NCBI RefSeq assembly: GCF_014650915.1
Contig: NZ_BMVW01000010.1
Location: 124,001-188,000 of the forward strand
From: Streptomyces poonensis
Lineage (GTDB): Bacteria; Actinomycetota; Actinomycetes; Streptomycetales; Streptomycetaceae
Reading direction: 5' to 3'
Length of the DNA: 64,000 bases
The position numbers and the translations under genes are program-made. How positions within the stretch are numbered: position 1 is the stretch's first letter; each line of letters begins with the position of its first letter. This document shows, piece after piece, positions 43,805 through 51,683 of this stretch. The notes below the pieces were generated by a model. That model ran no database searches. It was given only the letters and a program-made list of their open reading frames with translations, and was not told the origin of the DNA.

Positions 43805-45925
43805 CTACGAGCCTCGGAAGTGATTCAGGAGATCCTTGGCGTGAAGTGTCCACGGATGACTCGAACCGAGCACCCTAGTCCGTCCTTCCACGAGGTATGT
43901 CGCGTGCTCGACCGCTTCAGTATGGTGGCCAATTGAGTATAGAACGTTTCCTAGCGTTTCCCGGCAATTCAAAGTAATGGGGTAATTAGGGCCGAAACGT
44001 TGTATGTACTTCGCGAAGGCAGACTGAATATAGGGTAAGGCCTCGGCCGGTTGCCCAGCGCGGTTGAGTGCGAAAGCATAGTTCAGTTCTGCGTCAAGTG
44101 TGATGGTGTGGTTGTCCCCAAGTTCCCGACGGCATTCCACGATCAAGTCCGGTCCCGCGGCAAGGTCTGTCAGTTGTGTGGACACCTCCAGGAGGCCACA
44201 TCGTGCTTTCAATGTAAGAGGGTGCACAGGGCCGAGTGCCCGCGTGTATTCCGCCGCTGCTTGCCGGAACAGCGCGATGCCCTCTGACCTTCGGTTGAGA
44301 TTGACGAGTGCACTGGCCAGCCTCCTGCGCGTCGTTGATGTATCCGGCGCGTCTGAACCCAGCGTGCGTTCGCAGTCCTCTAGCACACGCTGTAGTAGGG
44401 CCTCTGACTGCTCGAAGTGCCCAACCCGAAACAGGGATCGCCCAACACGTTGACGCAGCCTAAGGAGGAAGATGTTGTCTTCACCCAGCTTGGGTTGCAG
44501 CAGCTCCACGACGTCGCTGCCCAAGCTGAGAGCTGAGGTGTAGTCGCCGGCCCTGTGCACAGCGATGACGAGCCGCAGAACGCACTCTGCCGCGGCTTCC
44601 AGTATCGATTCATCCGTCGCCCAACTCACTGCTCTCCGCACGAGTGCGACCACATGCGGTGCAAGCAGGTTCACACGGGGATCCTGCTTCCCTCGGTCAG
44701 GTACCTCCGGCAACACGGCAAGACAGAGGCGGGCAGCTGTGGCAGCGAGCTGGTCGCGTTGGTCAGCGGGGGTGGCCCGGGCCACGCTGTCGAGGAGCAC
44801 GCCGTGGGTGCGTAAGCAGCGCACCTCCCCGGATGCCAGTTCGGTGAGGGAGTGATCAAGGAGTCCGCGCAGAGCGGATTCAATGCGAGAGGCCGGGAGT
44901 GCGGAGCCGATCTCGGCACTGAGCAGGACGGACAGAGGTAGGGGGTCGTTGGACCAGCAGGCGAGGAGGCGCAGCAGGTGGCCGGCCTCGGGAAGGCCTT
45001 GGGCGGTGAGGGCGTCGAGGGAGAGTTGCCAGGTGCGGCTGGGCAGGTGCCGGGAGTCGCCGCCGATGGCTGTGGCGCCTTGTTCGATGAGCTCGATGGT
45101 GTCCAGGCCTGCGCTGCCGTCGAGTCGGTGACCGTAGTCGGCCAGGCTCCAGGGGTCGATCACCTGGTGGGCGAGGAATCCGCCGGCGAGGGTGAGTGCC
45201 AGGGGCAGGCGACCGAGGCGGTCGGCGACCTCTGCGGCGTCTTCGAGTGACCCGGCGTGCGGTGCGAGATCTTGGAGGACGAGTGCGGCGTCCTCGCGGG
45301 GCAGGACACCGAATTGCAGTAGTTGTGCTCCGGGCCACCAGTGCGCCGCTGCTTGCCGGGTGGTGACGATGACGGTGCCGGTGGGGCTGGTGCGCAGCCA
45401 GCCGCCGTCGCGGAGAATGGCCGGGGCATCGGCGTTGTCGAGGACTAGCAGCCAGGGCTGGTCGGAGCGGTCGAGGTAGTGCCAGACGAGGTCGGCGGCG
45501 GGACGTAGTCCGCTGCGGGCGCCCATCAGTTCGCCGTCACTGGCGCCGCGGTCGGCGGCCACGGCCAGCATGCCGGCGCGTAGGGAGGCAGGGTCGGAGG
45601 CGTTGACCCACAGCCCGATGCGGCCGGCTTGGTCGGTGGCGTGCTGGAAGAGGGTGTAGGCCACGGCGGTCTTGCCGCAGCCGCCCAAGCCGTGGAGAAC
45701 GTAGACGCCGTTGCCGACGCCGGGCTCGACGGCGGCGCGCAGCCGGTCCATCTCGCCGGCGCGGTCGCGGAGCACCACGGGGACGCGGCCGACCGAGGGT
45801 CGACGAACCGAGTCCGGCCCTGACCAGTCGGGGGCGTGGTGGTGGTGTTCGGTGATGTGCTGGTCGCCGGAGGCTTGGTAGACACGGCCCCGGCCATCGG
45901 CCCGGGCGTCGTTGCGGCCGCTCAT
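43805..45925 (-). CDS. NB-ARC/TPR STAND ATPase with short adaptor-like N-terminus
   Basis: A 706-residue protein. Residues 14-30 read RVYQASGDQHITEHHHH. The NB-ARC ATPase has Walker A GLGGCGKTA at 79-87, Walker B WLLVLDNAD at 158-166, sensor GTVIVTTR and GRLPLAL. From about residue 440 helical TPR repeats continue to the end (ALSLGSDVVELLQPKLGEDN, LLQRVLEDCERTLGSDAP, YIQSAFAKYIQRFGPNY). STAND proteins are molecular switches that oligomerise on ligand binding; TPRs are the sensor. No effector domain is fused. The start overlaps the previous gene by four bases (ATGA). Confidence 0.88.
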   Translation of the reverse strand: MSGRNDARADGRGRVYQASGDQHITEHHHHAPDWSGPDSVRRPSVGRVPVVLRDRAGEMDRLRAAVEPGVGNGVYVLHGLGGCGKTAVAYTLFQHATDQAGRIGLWVNASDPASLRAGMLAVAADRGASDGELMGARSGLRPAADLVWHYLDRSDQPWLLVLDNADAPAILRDGGWLRTSPTGTVIVTTRQAAAHWWPGAQLLQFGVLPREDAALVLQDLAPHAGSLEDAAEVADRLGRLPLALTLAGGFLAHQVIDPWSLADYGHRLDGSAGLDTIELIEQGATAIGGDSRHLPSRTWQLSLDALTAQGLPEAGHLLRLLACWSNDPLPLSVLLSAEIGSALPASRIESALRGLLDHSLTELASGEVRCLRTHGVLLDSVARATPADQRDQLAATAARLCLAVLPEVPDRGKQDPRVNLLAPHVVALVRRAVSWATDESILEAAAECVLRLVIAVHRAGDYTSALSLGSDVVELLQPKLGEDNIFLLRLRQRVGRSLFRVGHFEQSEALLQRVLEDCERTLGSDAPDTSTTRRRLASALVNLNRRSEGIALFRQAAAEYTRALGPVHPLTLKARCGLLEVSTQLTDLAAGPDLIVECRRELGDNHTITLDAELNYAFALNRAGQPAEALPYIQSAFAKYIQRFGPNYPITLNCRETLGNVLYSIGHHTEAVEHATYLVEGRTRVLGSSHPWTLHAKDLLNHFRGS

Positions 45926-46332
45926 CGTTGGCCGAAGTGCTGGTCGCGGCCGGCCTGGTAGACCCGGGCCTGCCCGGAGGCGGTGGCGTGCTGCGTCACC
46001 GCCGGGGCTTCGGGGGTGTACGGGGCCAGTTCGTCAAGCAGCGCCCGGAGTGCTGCTGTCTCCTCGGGATGCGCTACGAGCAATCGCCGCATGCGGCCCT
46101 GCCACTCTGCACCCAGTTCGCCGCGCGATTCGAGGTCACCGTCGACCTGTGCAGCCAGTAAGTCTCTCCGAGCTACCTCGAGTTCGGCGGCAATTGCCTC
46201 AGCCCGCTCCGGCTCGACACGGCGCCACAACGAAGCAATACCGTCCCTGACGCGTTCCCACGCTTCGGTCGTTAACAAGGTGACCAGGGTTGTACCTGCG
46301 GTACCCGCCAGCACAGCCAACTCCGGATCCAC
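45922..46332 (-). CDS. Small protein coupled to the STAND ATPase (adaptor/effector candidate)
   Basis: A 136-residue protein. Residues 3-22 are hydrophobic (PELAVLAGTAGTTLVTLLTT), then comes an amphipathic, highly charged helix pair, and the tail reads ARVYQAGRDQHFGQR. The tail repeats the motif RVYQA-x-x-DQH found at the N-terminus of the downstream NB-ARC protein. The two genes overlap by four bases, so they are co-translated. I read it as a membrane-associated effector or adaptor held by the shared motif; no known family is assigned. Confidence 0.68.
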   Translation of the reverse strand: MDPELAVLAGTAGTTLVTLLTTEAWERVRDGIASLWRRVEPERAEAIAAELEVARRDLLAAQVDGDLESRGELGAEWQGRMRRLLVAHPEETAALRALLDELAPYTPEAPAVTQHATASGQARVYQAGRDQHFGQR

Positions 46333-46511
46333 GAGCCCGCCCCCCTCTAGCCGGCATTCCCTGTTGCCCCAGACTAGTCAGCGGATCAAGCGACTGCACG
46401 CCTCACGGGGTGCCTCGTCATGGGTGATTTCGACGAGGTTGTCCGTAACTAGGCCTGTACGTGCGCTGGTTGGATGCGAGTAACAAGTGATCCTCGGGGG
46501 GCTTGGTAGTG

Positions 46512-46540
46512 ACATAAGTGATCAAGTGGGGTCACTATGT
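46512..46540. promoter_or_regulatory. Stem-loop before the SRA-HNH gene
   Basis: ACATAAGTGA and TCACTATGT pair with one bulge over a 10-base loop, directly upstream of GTG 46557. This could be a dimeric operator or an RNA hairpin. It argues that the leader, not the gene, contains GTG 46518. Confidence 0.4.
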
Positions 46541-46556
46541 CCTCGTGGGAGAGCGA

Positions 46557-47579
46557 GTGATAGGTCACATAGAGGGCATTGTCCCCGGTGCGGACTTCCA
46601 TCGCCGGGTGGATGTCAAGCGAGCCAATCTGCACCGCGACACGATGCGAGGCATCTCATGGCTTGCGGACGAAGATGGCAGTGATGTAGCAGACGCCATC
46701 GTACTGAATGGGGGGTATGAGGACGACGAAGACGACTGGACTTCGATCCGATACACGGGGGCATCACCCGACAAGGATAAAAGTCCGGATGGTAAGAGGC
46801 TCATACGTAGCCAATCTTGGGAGTACCGGGACAATGCTGCGCTGAAGCGTAGCTTTGAGCGGGGTTATCCTGTACGGATAATCCGTGGACCTAATGGTGA
46901 CCGGCGGTACTCGCTGGCTGATCGCTACAGATACGACGGTCTCTACCGGATCACAGATGTCAGGACCGCTGTATCTCGATCGGCTGCACCAGACGGTTCG
47001 CCTATTAAGATATGTCAGTTCGATTTGGAACGCCTCCCTAGCCCCGAACAGGAGTTGACGAGTGCGGAACGCGTTGCTGCCCAGGTCCTGGAGCGGCAGG
47101 AAGGCTTTGTACGTGACGAGCTGAAGCATGCCAATGGCGAGCAGGGTGCGGCCTTGGAAGGGGAGAAGTTCCCTAAAATACGCGCTACACGGGTCCAGCG
47201 CATCGTGCGTGACGCTGCCGCGGCGCGGCGTATCAAGGACCTCTACAACGATGAGTGTCAGGCTTGTGGTCTGCGAATAGTTGGTTCAGATGCAAAACCG
47301 TACAGCGAGGGCGCGCATATAAAGCCTCTCGGTAAGCCGCACGGCGGTCCTGATGTTGAGCGAAACATACTTTGCCTTTGCCCCAACTGTCATGTGCGAC
47401 TCGATATTGGTGCCATTGTTATAGCTGACGACTGGTCAATCGTTGTGCGTGTGGCAGTGCCTGGTGAGAGAATTCTTCCGAAGCTTAAGATGCACCGGGA
47501 ACACAAAGTGCATCCCGAATATCTTCAGTACCATCGCGACCTGTGGGAGAAGGGAACAGGCGCTAGCGCGGATCAGTGA
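46557..47579 (+). CDS. SRA (YDG) plus HNH endonuclease, modified-DNA restriction (type IV-like)
   Basis: A 340-residue enzyme. Residues about 1-165 form the SRA/YDG base-flipping domain (GHIEGIVPGADFHRRVDV, AIVLNGGYEDD, SWEYRDNAALKRSF, YRYDGLYRITDV). Residues 235-305 form an HNH nuclease with CQACG and CPNCH zinc knuckles and the AHIKPLG active-site motif. SRA-HNH proteins such as the Streptomyces Sco5333 class bind modified cytosine and cut DNA. GTG 46557 has GGGAG five bases upstream; GTG 46518 would add 13 residues. It is divergent from the STAND pair. Confidence 0.88.
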   Translation: MIGHIEGIVPGADFHRRVDVKRANLHRDTMRGISWLADEDGSDVADAIVLNGGYEDDEDDWTSIRYTGASPDKDKSPDGKRLIRSQSWEYRDNAALKRSFERGYPVRIIRGPNGDRRYSLADRYRYDGLYRITDVRTAVSRSAAPDGSPIKICQFDLERLPSPEQELTSAERVAAQVLERQEGFVRDELKHANGEQGAALEGEKFPKIRATRVQRIVRDAAAARRIKDLYNDECQACGLRIVGSDAKPYSEGAHIKPLGKPHGGPDVERNILCLCPNCHVRLDIGAIVIADDWSIVVRVAVPGERILPKLKMHREHKVHPEYLQYHRDLWEKGTGASADQ

Positions 47580-48093
47580 GGTAGCAGGTTCAGGCTAGCG
47601 ACCAAGATTGGGCTTGTTCAGGGCGGGGCTGGCGGTGTGCGTCGTACCGAAGAATCGCTGAGTGCCCGTGAGAGAGGTGGTGGTCCGAAGCGTTGTGGGG
47701 CGGCCGGCGGTAAGGCTGGGTGGAAGTGGACGCGGGGCTGTTCACAGGCGGGGCCTGGTAGCGGATCTCGGGTGGGTGGACCGTCGTGCCCTCGCGGCGC
47801 GGATTCCGGAGCACCTCGCCCTCCGCACGGAGGCGCGGGCGCCCAGCAGGGACATGCCTCGGCGTACGTGTACGGCCTGGCGTATGACGTGGACGCCAAA
47901 TGCGAACCATCCCGCCGCCATGAGCAGCACGATGGTCAGTCGGGGCTGTCTCATGGACAGGTTCCGGTGTCTGGCGGCGGGGCACAGGGCTGTTCAGGCA
48001 GGATGCGACGTATCCGGGAAAACTGACAGGTGCGGGACTGCTGCTTGCGTTTGCCCTCACTCAGTCAGCGTCGAACCGTGGTGTGATGCCCCC
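47580..48093. other. 514-base region between the restriction gene and the AraC gene
   Basis: The composition returns to high GC. One short minus-strand frame (47742-47954) begins with a hydrophobic helix but lacks an SD site. I find no family support for other frames. It may be residual junction sequence at the right edge of the island. Confidence 0.4.
47742..47954 (-). CDS. Possible small membrane protein
   Basis: A 70-residue frame starting MRQPRLTIVLLMAAGWFAFG with one membrane helix, then a basic tail (ARASVRRARCSGIRAARARR). The tail is typical of off-frame GC-rich sequence and the SD site is poor, so it could be spurious. Confidence 0.25.
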   Translation of the reverse strand: MRQPRLTIVLLMAAGWFAFGVHVIRQAVHVRRGMSLLGARASVRRARCSGIRAARARRSTHPRSATRPRL

Positions 48094-48486
48094 GTGCCCC
48101 GCACCACACAAGACACCAACCGCCGCATGCTCCGAGCCCGCGACGCCATGGACCGCGCCTACGCGCAGCCGCTCGACGTGCCCGCGCTGGCCCGGATCGC
48201 CCACGTGTCGGAGGCGCACTTCACGCGGACCTTCCGGGCCGTGTTCGGCGAGACGCCGCACCGCTACCTGCAGCGGCGCCGCGTCGAGCGGGCGATGTTC
48301 CTGTTGCGGGAGACGGACCACAGCGTGACGGACATCTGCTTCGAGGTGGGCTTCAACAGCACGGGGACCTTCAGCCGGACGTTCCGCGAGATCGTGGGCC
48401 GGTCGCCGAGGGAGTACCGCAAGGCGGCGGTGGCCGCGGGGGTGCCCACCTGCTTCACGATGGCGTGGACGCGGCCGAGTGCTTGA
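48094..48486 (+). CDS. AraC-type HTH protein (stand-alone DNA-binding domain)
   Basis: A 130-residue protein from GTG 48094: only the AraC helix-turn-helix pair (LDVPALARIAHVSEAHFTRT, VTDICFEVGFNSTGTFSRTF) with YLQRRRVERAMFLLRETDHS between. No ligand domain. A VOC protein gene follows by 92 bases; an AraC-VOC pair is common in streptomycetes and suggests the regulator controls it. Confidence 0.86.
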   Translation: MPRTTQDTNRRMLRARDAMDRAYAQPLDVPALARIAHVSEAHFTRTFRAVFGETPHRYLQRRRVERAMFLLRETDHSVTDICFEVGFNSTGTFSRTFREIVGRSPREYRKAAVAAGVPTCFTMAWTRPSA

Positions 48487-48578
48487 CCGCGAGCACATCC
48501 GCGCCGCCCGTGAGGCCGTCCGGCAGCTGAGCAGTTTCGGATAAGTTTTCGTGGCGCCCGCCCACTAGCGTCTTCCTC

Positions 48579-48989
48579 ATGTTCAACGCCATCACGCAGT
48601 CACAGATATACGTCCTCGACCAGGACGAGGCCCTCGACTTCTACGTCGGCAAGCTCGGCCTGGAGGTCACCGCCGACGTCGACATGGGCTTCATGCGCTG
48701 GCTGACCGTCAGCGTCCCCGGGCACCCCGAGCGTCAGGTCCTGCTGGAGAAGCCGGGTGCGCCGGCGATGTCCGAGGAGACGGCGGAGCAGGTTCGCGAG
48801 CTGGTGACCAAGGGGGCGATGGGCGGCTGGCTCATCTTCAACACGGAGGACTGCCACAAGACGTACGAGACGCTGCTGGAGCGGGGCGTCGAGTTCACCG
48901 AGGAGCCCACGGAGCGGCCGTACGGAATCGACTGCGGCCTCCGTGATCCGTTCGGGAACCGCATCCGGTTCACCCAGCCGAAGGCCTGA
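48579..48989 (+). CDS. VOC family (glyoxalase-like) protein
   Basis: A 136-residue single VOC domain: AITQSQIYVLDQDEALDFYV, the TVSVPGHPERQVLLEKPG segment and DCGLRDPFGNRIRFTQ at the end, with metal-type Glu and His positions not all conserved. Substrate unknown. ATG 48579 has no good SD. It forms a unit with the AraC gene. Confidence 0.86.
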   Translation: MFNAITQSQIYVLDQDEALDFYVGKLGLEVTADVDMGFMRWLTVSVPGHPERQVLLEKPGAPAMSEETAEQVRELVTKGAMGGWLIFNTEDCHKTYETLLERGVEFTEEPTERPYGIDCGLRDPFGNRIRFTQPKA

Positions 48990-49130
48990 AGGGCCGAGCC
49001 GGGGTGATCCGTCCGGCGGGAGGCTGATCCGGCTGTTCGCGCGCGGGGGCGGGGGTGGATCTCCGATCGGGATCGGGGCCGGCATGCGGGCGCTCCGTGG
49101 CCGGAGCGCTCCGGGCGTGGCCCCCGCAAC

Positions 49131-49748
49131 CTATTGAGTCCCGGCTTCCAGCACGCGGAGCGTGGCCGTACGCAGCTGGGCCGCGGCCTCACTCACCGTC
49201 ATGCGGCCGGCTCCGACCTCGTTGCCCGCGGCGTGCCCCAGGGCTGTCACCGCCGCGACCAGCCAGGCGGCGGGCGGGCCGGGGTCGAACTCCCCCTCGG
49301 CCTGGCCCTTTTCCACCAGCCGTGTCAGTCGGGCGGCGACGGGCTCGTGCCGTGCCCGGTCGGCTTCGGCGTGGACGGGGGCCGTGCCGAGCTGGAGCAG
49401 CACGGGGTGCCGTTCGAACAGCCGCCACCCGATGTCCTGCAGTCGCAGAAGTGTGTCCAGGGCACGTCCTCCCTCGGCTTCCGCGGCGTCCATCGCCGCC
49501 ATGGCCTCCTCCGTGACCCGGTCGGCCACGGCGTCCAGCAGCGCGCTACGGGTGCCGAAGTGCGCGTACACGGTCTGACGGGTCACGCCGGCTGCTGCGG
49601 CGATGGCCGCCATACCTGCGTCAGGGCGTTCGGCGAGCAGCCCGACCGCGGCGTCGAGTACGGCCTCCCGGCTGCGTACGGCGTCGGCCCGACGGCGACG
49701 CCGAGCGGCCGAGGTGTCCTCTGAAGGGGAGGCAGCTGAAGTAGACAA
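49131..49748 (-). CDS. TetR-family regulator
   Basis: A 205-residue protein with N-terminal HTH (AAVGLLAERPDAGMAAIAAAAG and VTRQTVYAHFGTRSALLDAV), and a helical ligand-binding domain. Two palindromic operators lie in the divergent gap. It probably represses itself and the NTF2-like/DUF1772 genes. Confidence 0.93.
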   Translation of the reverse strand: MSTSAASPSEDTSAARRRRRADAVRSREAVLDAAVGLLAERPDAGMAAIAAAAGVTRQTVYAHFGTRSALLDAVADRVTEEAMAAMDAAEAEGGRALDTLLRLQDIGWRLFERHPVLLQLGTAPVHAEADRARHEPVAARLTRLVEKGQAEGEFDPGPPAAWLVAAVTALGHAAGNEVGAGRMTVSEAAAQLRTATLRVLEAGTQ

Positions 49749-49750
49749 CT

Positions 49751-49766
49751 CTTACAACCTTGTCAG
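49751..49766. promoter_or_regulatory. TetR operator, half-site copy 1 (imperfect)
   Basis: CTTACAACCTTGTCAG is a palindrome of CTTACAA with TTGTAAG carrying one mismatch, directly upstream of the TetR start. It has the same form as the second site. Confidence 0.7.
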
Positions 49767-49785
49767 ACGTAACTGAGGTGCATAT

Positions 49786-49801
49786 CTTACAGCTCTGTAA
49801 G
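49786..49801. promoter_or_regulatory. TetR operator, copy 2 (perfect)
   Basis: CTTACAG-CT-CTGTAAG is a perfect 7-2-7 palindrome, centred 35 bases from the first site. Two such sites in one divergent promoter region are typical of TetR autoregulation. Confidence 0.78.
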
Positions 49802-49853
49802 GGATCGTTGGGATCGTAGCGGGGCGCAGCCCTGCCTGCCCGGCCGGAGCGTC

Positions 49854-50300
49854 ATGCAACCTCAGGAAGACTCGAAAGTCCCGGAAACCCTGGAAGCGCT
49901 GGAAGGCAAGACACCCGAGCAGTTCATCGCCGACTTCTACACCTCCTTCACCGAAGCCGTCGTCCGCGGTGAGGAGGACCCCGTCGACCTCATGGCGCGG
50001 TTCTACACCCGGGACGTCGTACAGATCGCCGACGGCGTACGACTCGACTGGGACCGGCTCGCCGCCCACCTGCGCCCTGTACGCAAGAACCTGATCGACT
50101 TCCGGTTCGAGGTGCATGAGGCGCTGGCGGACGGCAAGAGGATCGCGGCCCGGTTCACGATTCACGCCCGGCTGCGCAAGAGCGGGCCGGTCACCACGCA
50201 GGTGTGCATGTTCGCCGAGTTCACCGCCGAAGGCCTGATGCGAAGGGCCGATCAGCTCACGCGGACGCTCGACCGAACCGAAGCACAGGACGGGGAGTAG
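49854..50300 (+). CDS. NTF2-like (SnoaL-type) protein
   Basis: A 148-residue cone-shaped NTF2-like fold protein: EQFIADFYTSFTEAVVRGEED, DLMARFYTRDVVQIADGVRL and RIAARFTIHARLRKS. Members are enzymes or ligand carriers. ATG 49854 follows GGAG. A DUF1772 gene starts five bases after its stop, so the two form an operon divergent from the TetR gene. Confidence 0.8.
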   Translation: MQPQEDSKVPETLEALEGKTPEQFIADFYTSFTEAVVRGEEDPVDLMARFYTRDVVQIADGVRLDWDRLAAHLRPVRKNLIDFRFEVHEALADGKRIAARFTIHARLRKSGPVTTQVCMFAEFTAEGLMRRADQLTRTLDRTEAQDGE

Positions 50301-50305
50301 CGCGG

Positions 50306-50815
50306 ATGCGGATACGACTTGCCCGGGGAGTCGCCCTGTTCTCCACCGGGGCCCTCGCGGGAGCCTTCGGCTACGGAGCGGCCAATCTGGTGCCCACCTT
50401 TCGTGCCGTGCCGTTGGAGACAAGGCTCTCCTTCCACACGGAACTGATGCAGATGAACGGCATCACCATGCAGGGAGCCATGGGAGTGTCCGCGCTGAGC
50501 GCCCTGATGCTCACCGTCATGAGCCGGGGCACCGCGCGGTGGCTCGCCGGCGGGGCGACGCTGCTGGCGGTGTCGTCCTTCCTGATCACCAGGCTCGGCA
50601 ACGTCCCCATCAACGGCCGGATCAAGGAGTGGGCCGTGACTTCGGCTCCCCCCGATCACGCGGAGATCCTCGCTCGCTGGGAAGCTTTCAACTACGCCCG
50701 CACCGGCGCCGCGTTCGCTGCCTTCCTCCTGCTGATCCTTCTGGTACTGCGTCAGGAACGCGTCGGACGGGACGCGGAAGACGGCCGTACGCGTCGACCT
50801 GTTGCCGTGCCATGA
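50306..50815 (+). CDS. DUF1772 membrane protein
   Basis: A 169-residue protein with four membrane helices (LFSTGALAGAFGYGAANL, MQGAMGVSALSALMLTVM, WLAGGATLLAVSSFLITRLG, TGAAFAAFLLLILLVL) of the DUF1772/anthrone-oxygenase-like type, with conserved PINGRIKEW. Likely coupled with the NTF2-like gene. Function unknown. Confidence 0.8.
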   Translation: MRIRLARGVALFSTGALAGAFGYGAANLVPTFRAVPLETRLSFHTELMQMNGITMQGAMGVSALSALMLTVMSRGTARWLAGGATLLAVSSFLITRLGNVPINGRIKEWAVTSAPPDHAEILARWEAFNYARTGAAFAAFLLLILLVLRQERVGRDAEDGRTRRPVAVP

Positions 50816-50875
50816 AGGCAGGCCGACCACCGAGTGCGGTCTGCGCGCCGGGCGGTGGGACACCTGGACGATCGG

Positions 50876-51433
50876 TCACGCCCGGTCTGCTGAGCCTGCC
50901 GAGATCTTCAGAGCCGCACGCCATGCGGGACTGTCGACGTAGTGGTTGTCGAAGCGTTCCGCGGACTCGGCGATCTCCTTCGGGTCGGCCTCGCCGCGCA
51001 TCACCCGGCCGAGGAGGCGCAGGTAGTCGAAGCGGTTCAGGCCCGGGGCGAACACGAACAGGACGTCCGCCTCGGCGCCGGGCGCCGCCGCGAAGGCGTG
51101 CGGGGTGTGCGGCGGTACGGCCAGGAAGTCGCCCGCCTCCAGGACGGTCACCTCCTCGCCCACCAGCACCTGGAGGGAGCCGCTGATCACGAAGAACAGC
51201 TCCGTCGCCCTGGTGTGGAAGTGGGCCGGTGCTCCCACGGCCCCCTTGGCGAAGGTGGACCGGTAGCTCGTGAAGCCACTGCCGGGGGTGTCCGAGTCGG
51301 CCAGCAGGGTCATCACGCTGCTCGGGTCGGCGCAGGTCTCCGCGTCCGCATGGCGGGTCAGTACCGCCTGGGCGGGCGTCGTGGTCATGGATGCGTCGGG
51401 CGTCGTCTGAGTCGTCGTCTGCGTCATGGTCAT
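50876..51433 (-). CDS. Cupin-domain protein
   Basis: A 185-residue protein with a single cupin: motif 1 GAPAHFHTRATELFFVISG (His-x-His, Glu) and motif 2 LEAGDFLAVPPHTPHAFAAA. Metal binding (Fe/Mn/Ni) is likely. Starts at ATG 51433 or the internal ATG at residue 16; the first 30 residues are Thr/Gln-rich. Substrate unknown. Confidence 0.85.
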   Translation of the reverse strand: MTMTQTTTQTTPDASMTTTPAQAVLTRHADAETCADPSSVMTLLADSDTPGSGFTSYRSTFAKGAVGAPAHFHTRATELFFVISGSLQVLVGEEVTVLEAGDFLAVPPHTPHAFAAAPGAEADVLFVFAPGLNRFDYLRLLGRVMRGEADPKEIAESAERFDNHYVDSPAWRAALKISAGSADRA

Positions 51434-51683
51434 GACCCTACGGATCCGGGTGACCCGGCAGCAGGGTCATTCCGCTGCCGTGAACGTGGGTCAATTCGGC
51501 TGCTGCCATCTGCCAGGCCGGTGTCGCGCCCGTCGGCGATGTCGCTGATCAGTGACGTCCCCTTCATCTCCCGAGGCTTAACTTGCCCCAGTAGGCGACT
51601 GTATGCTCACCGAACTCACGTCCAGGGGGGACGTGTTGGGCCGCCGAGCTCGGCGGCCGCACCAACTGAACAAGGGGGGGACG
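51434..51683. other. Divergent promoter gap (cupin and FG-GAP genes)
   Basis: 250 bases with several short inverted repeats but no RNA or coding feature that I recognise. Short enough for both promoters. Confidence 0.3.

Noticed and set aside
38845..47579. A prophage or integrative element
   Set aside because: No integrase, attachment-site duplication, structural or replication genes; only a broken transposase fragment is seen.
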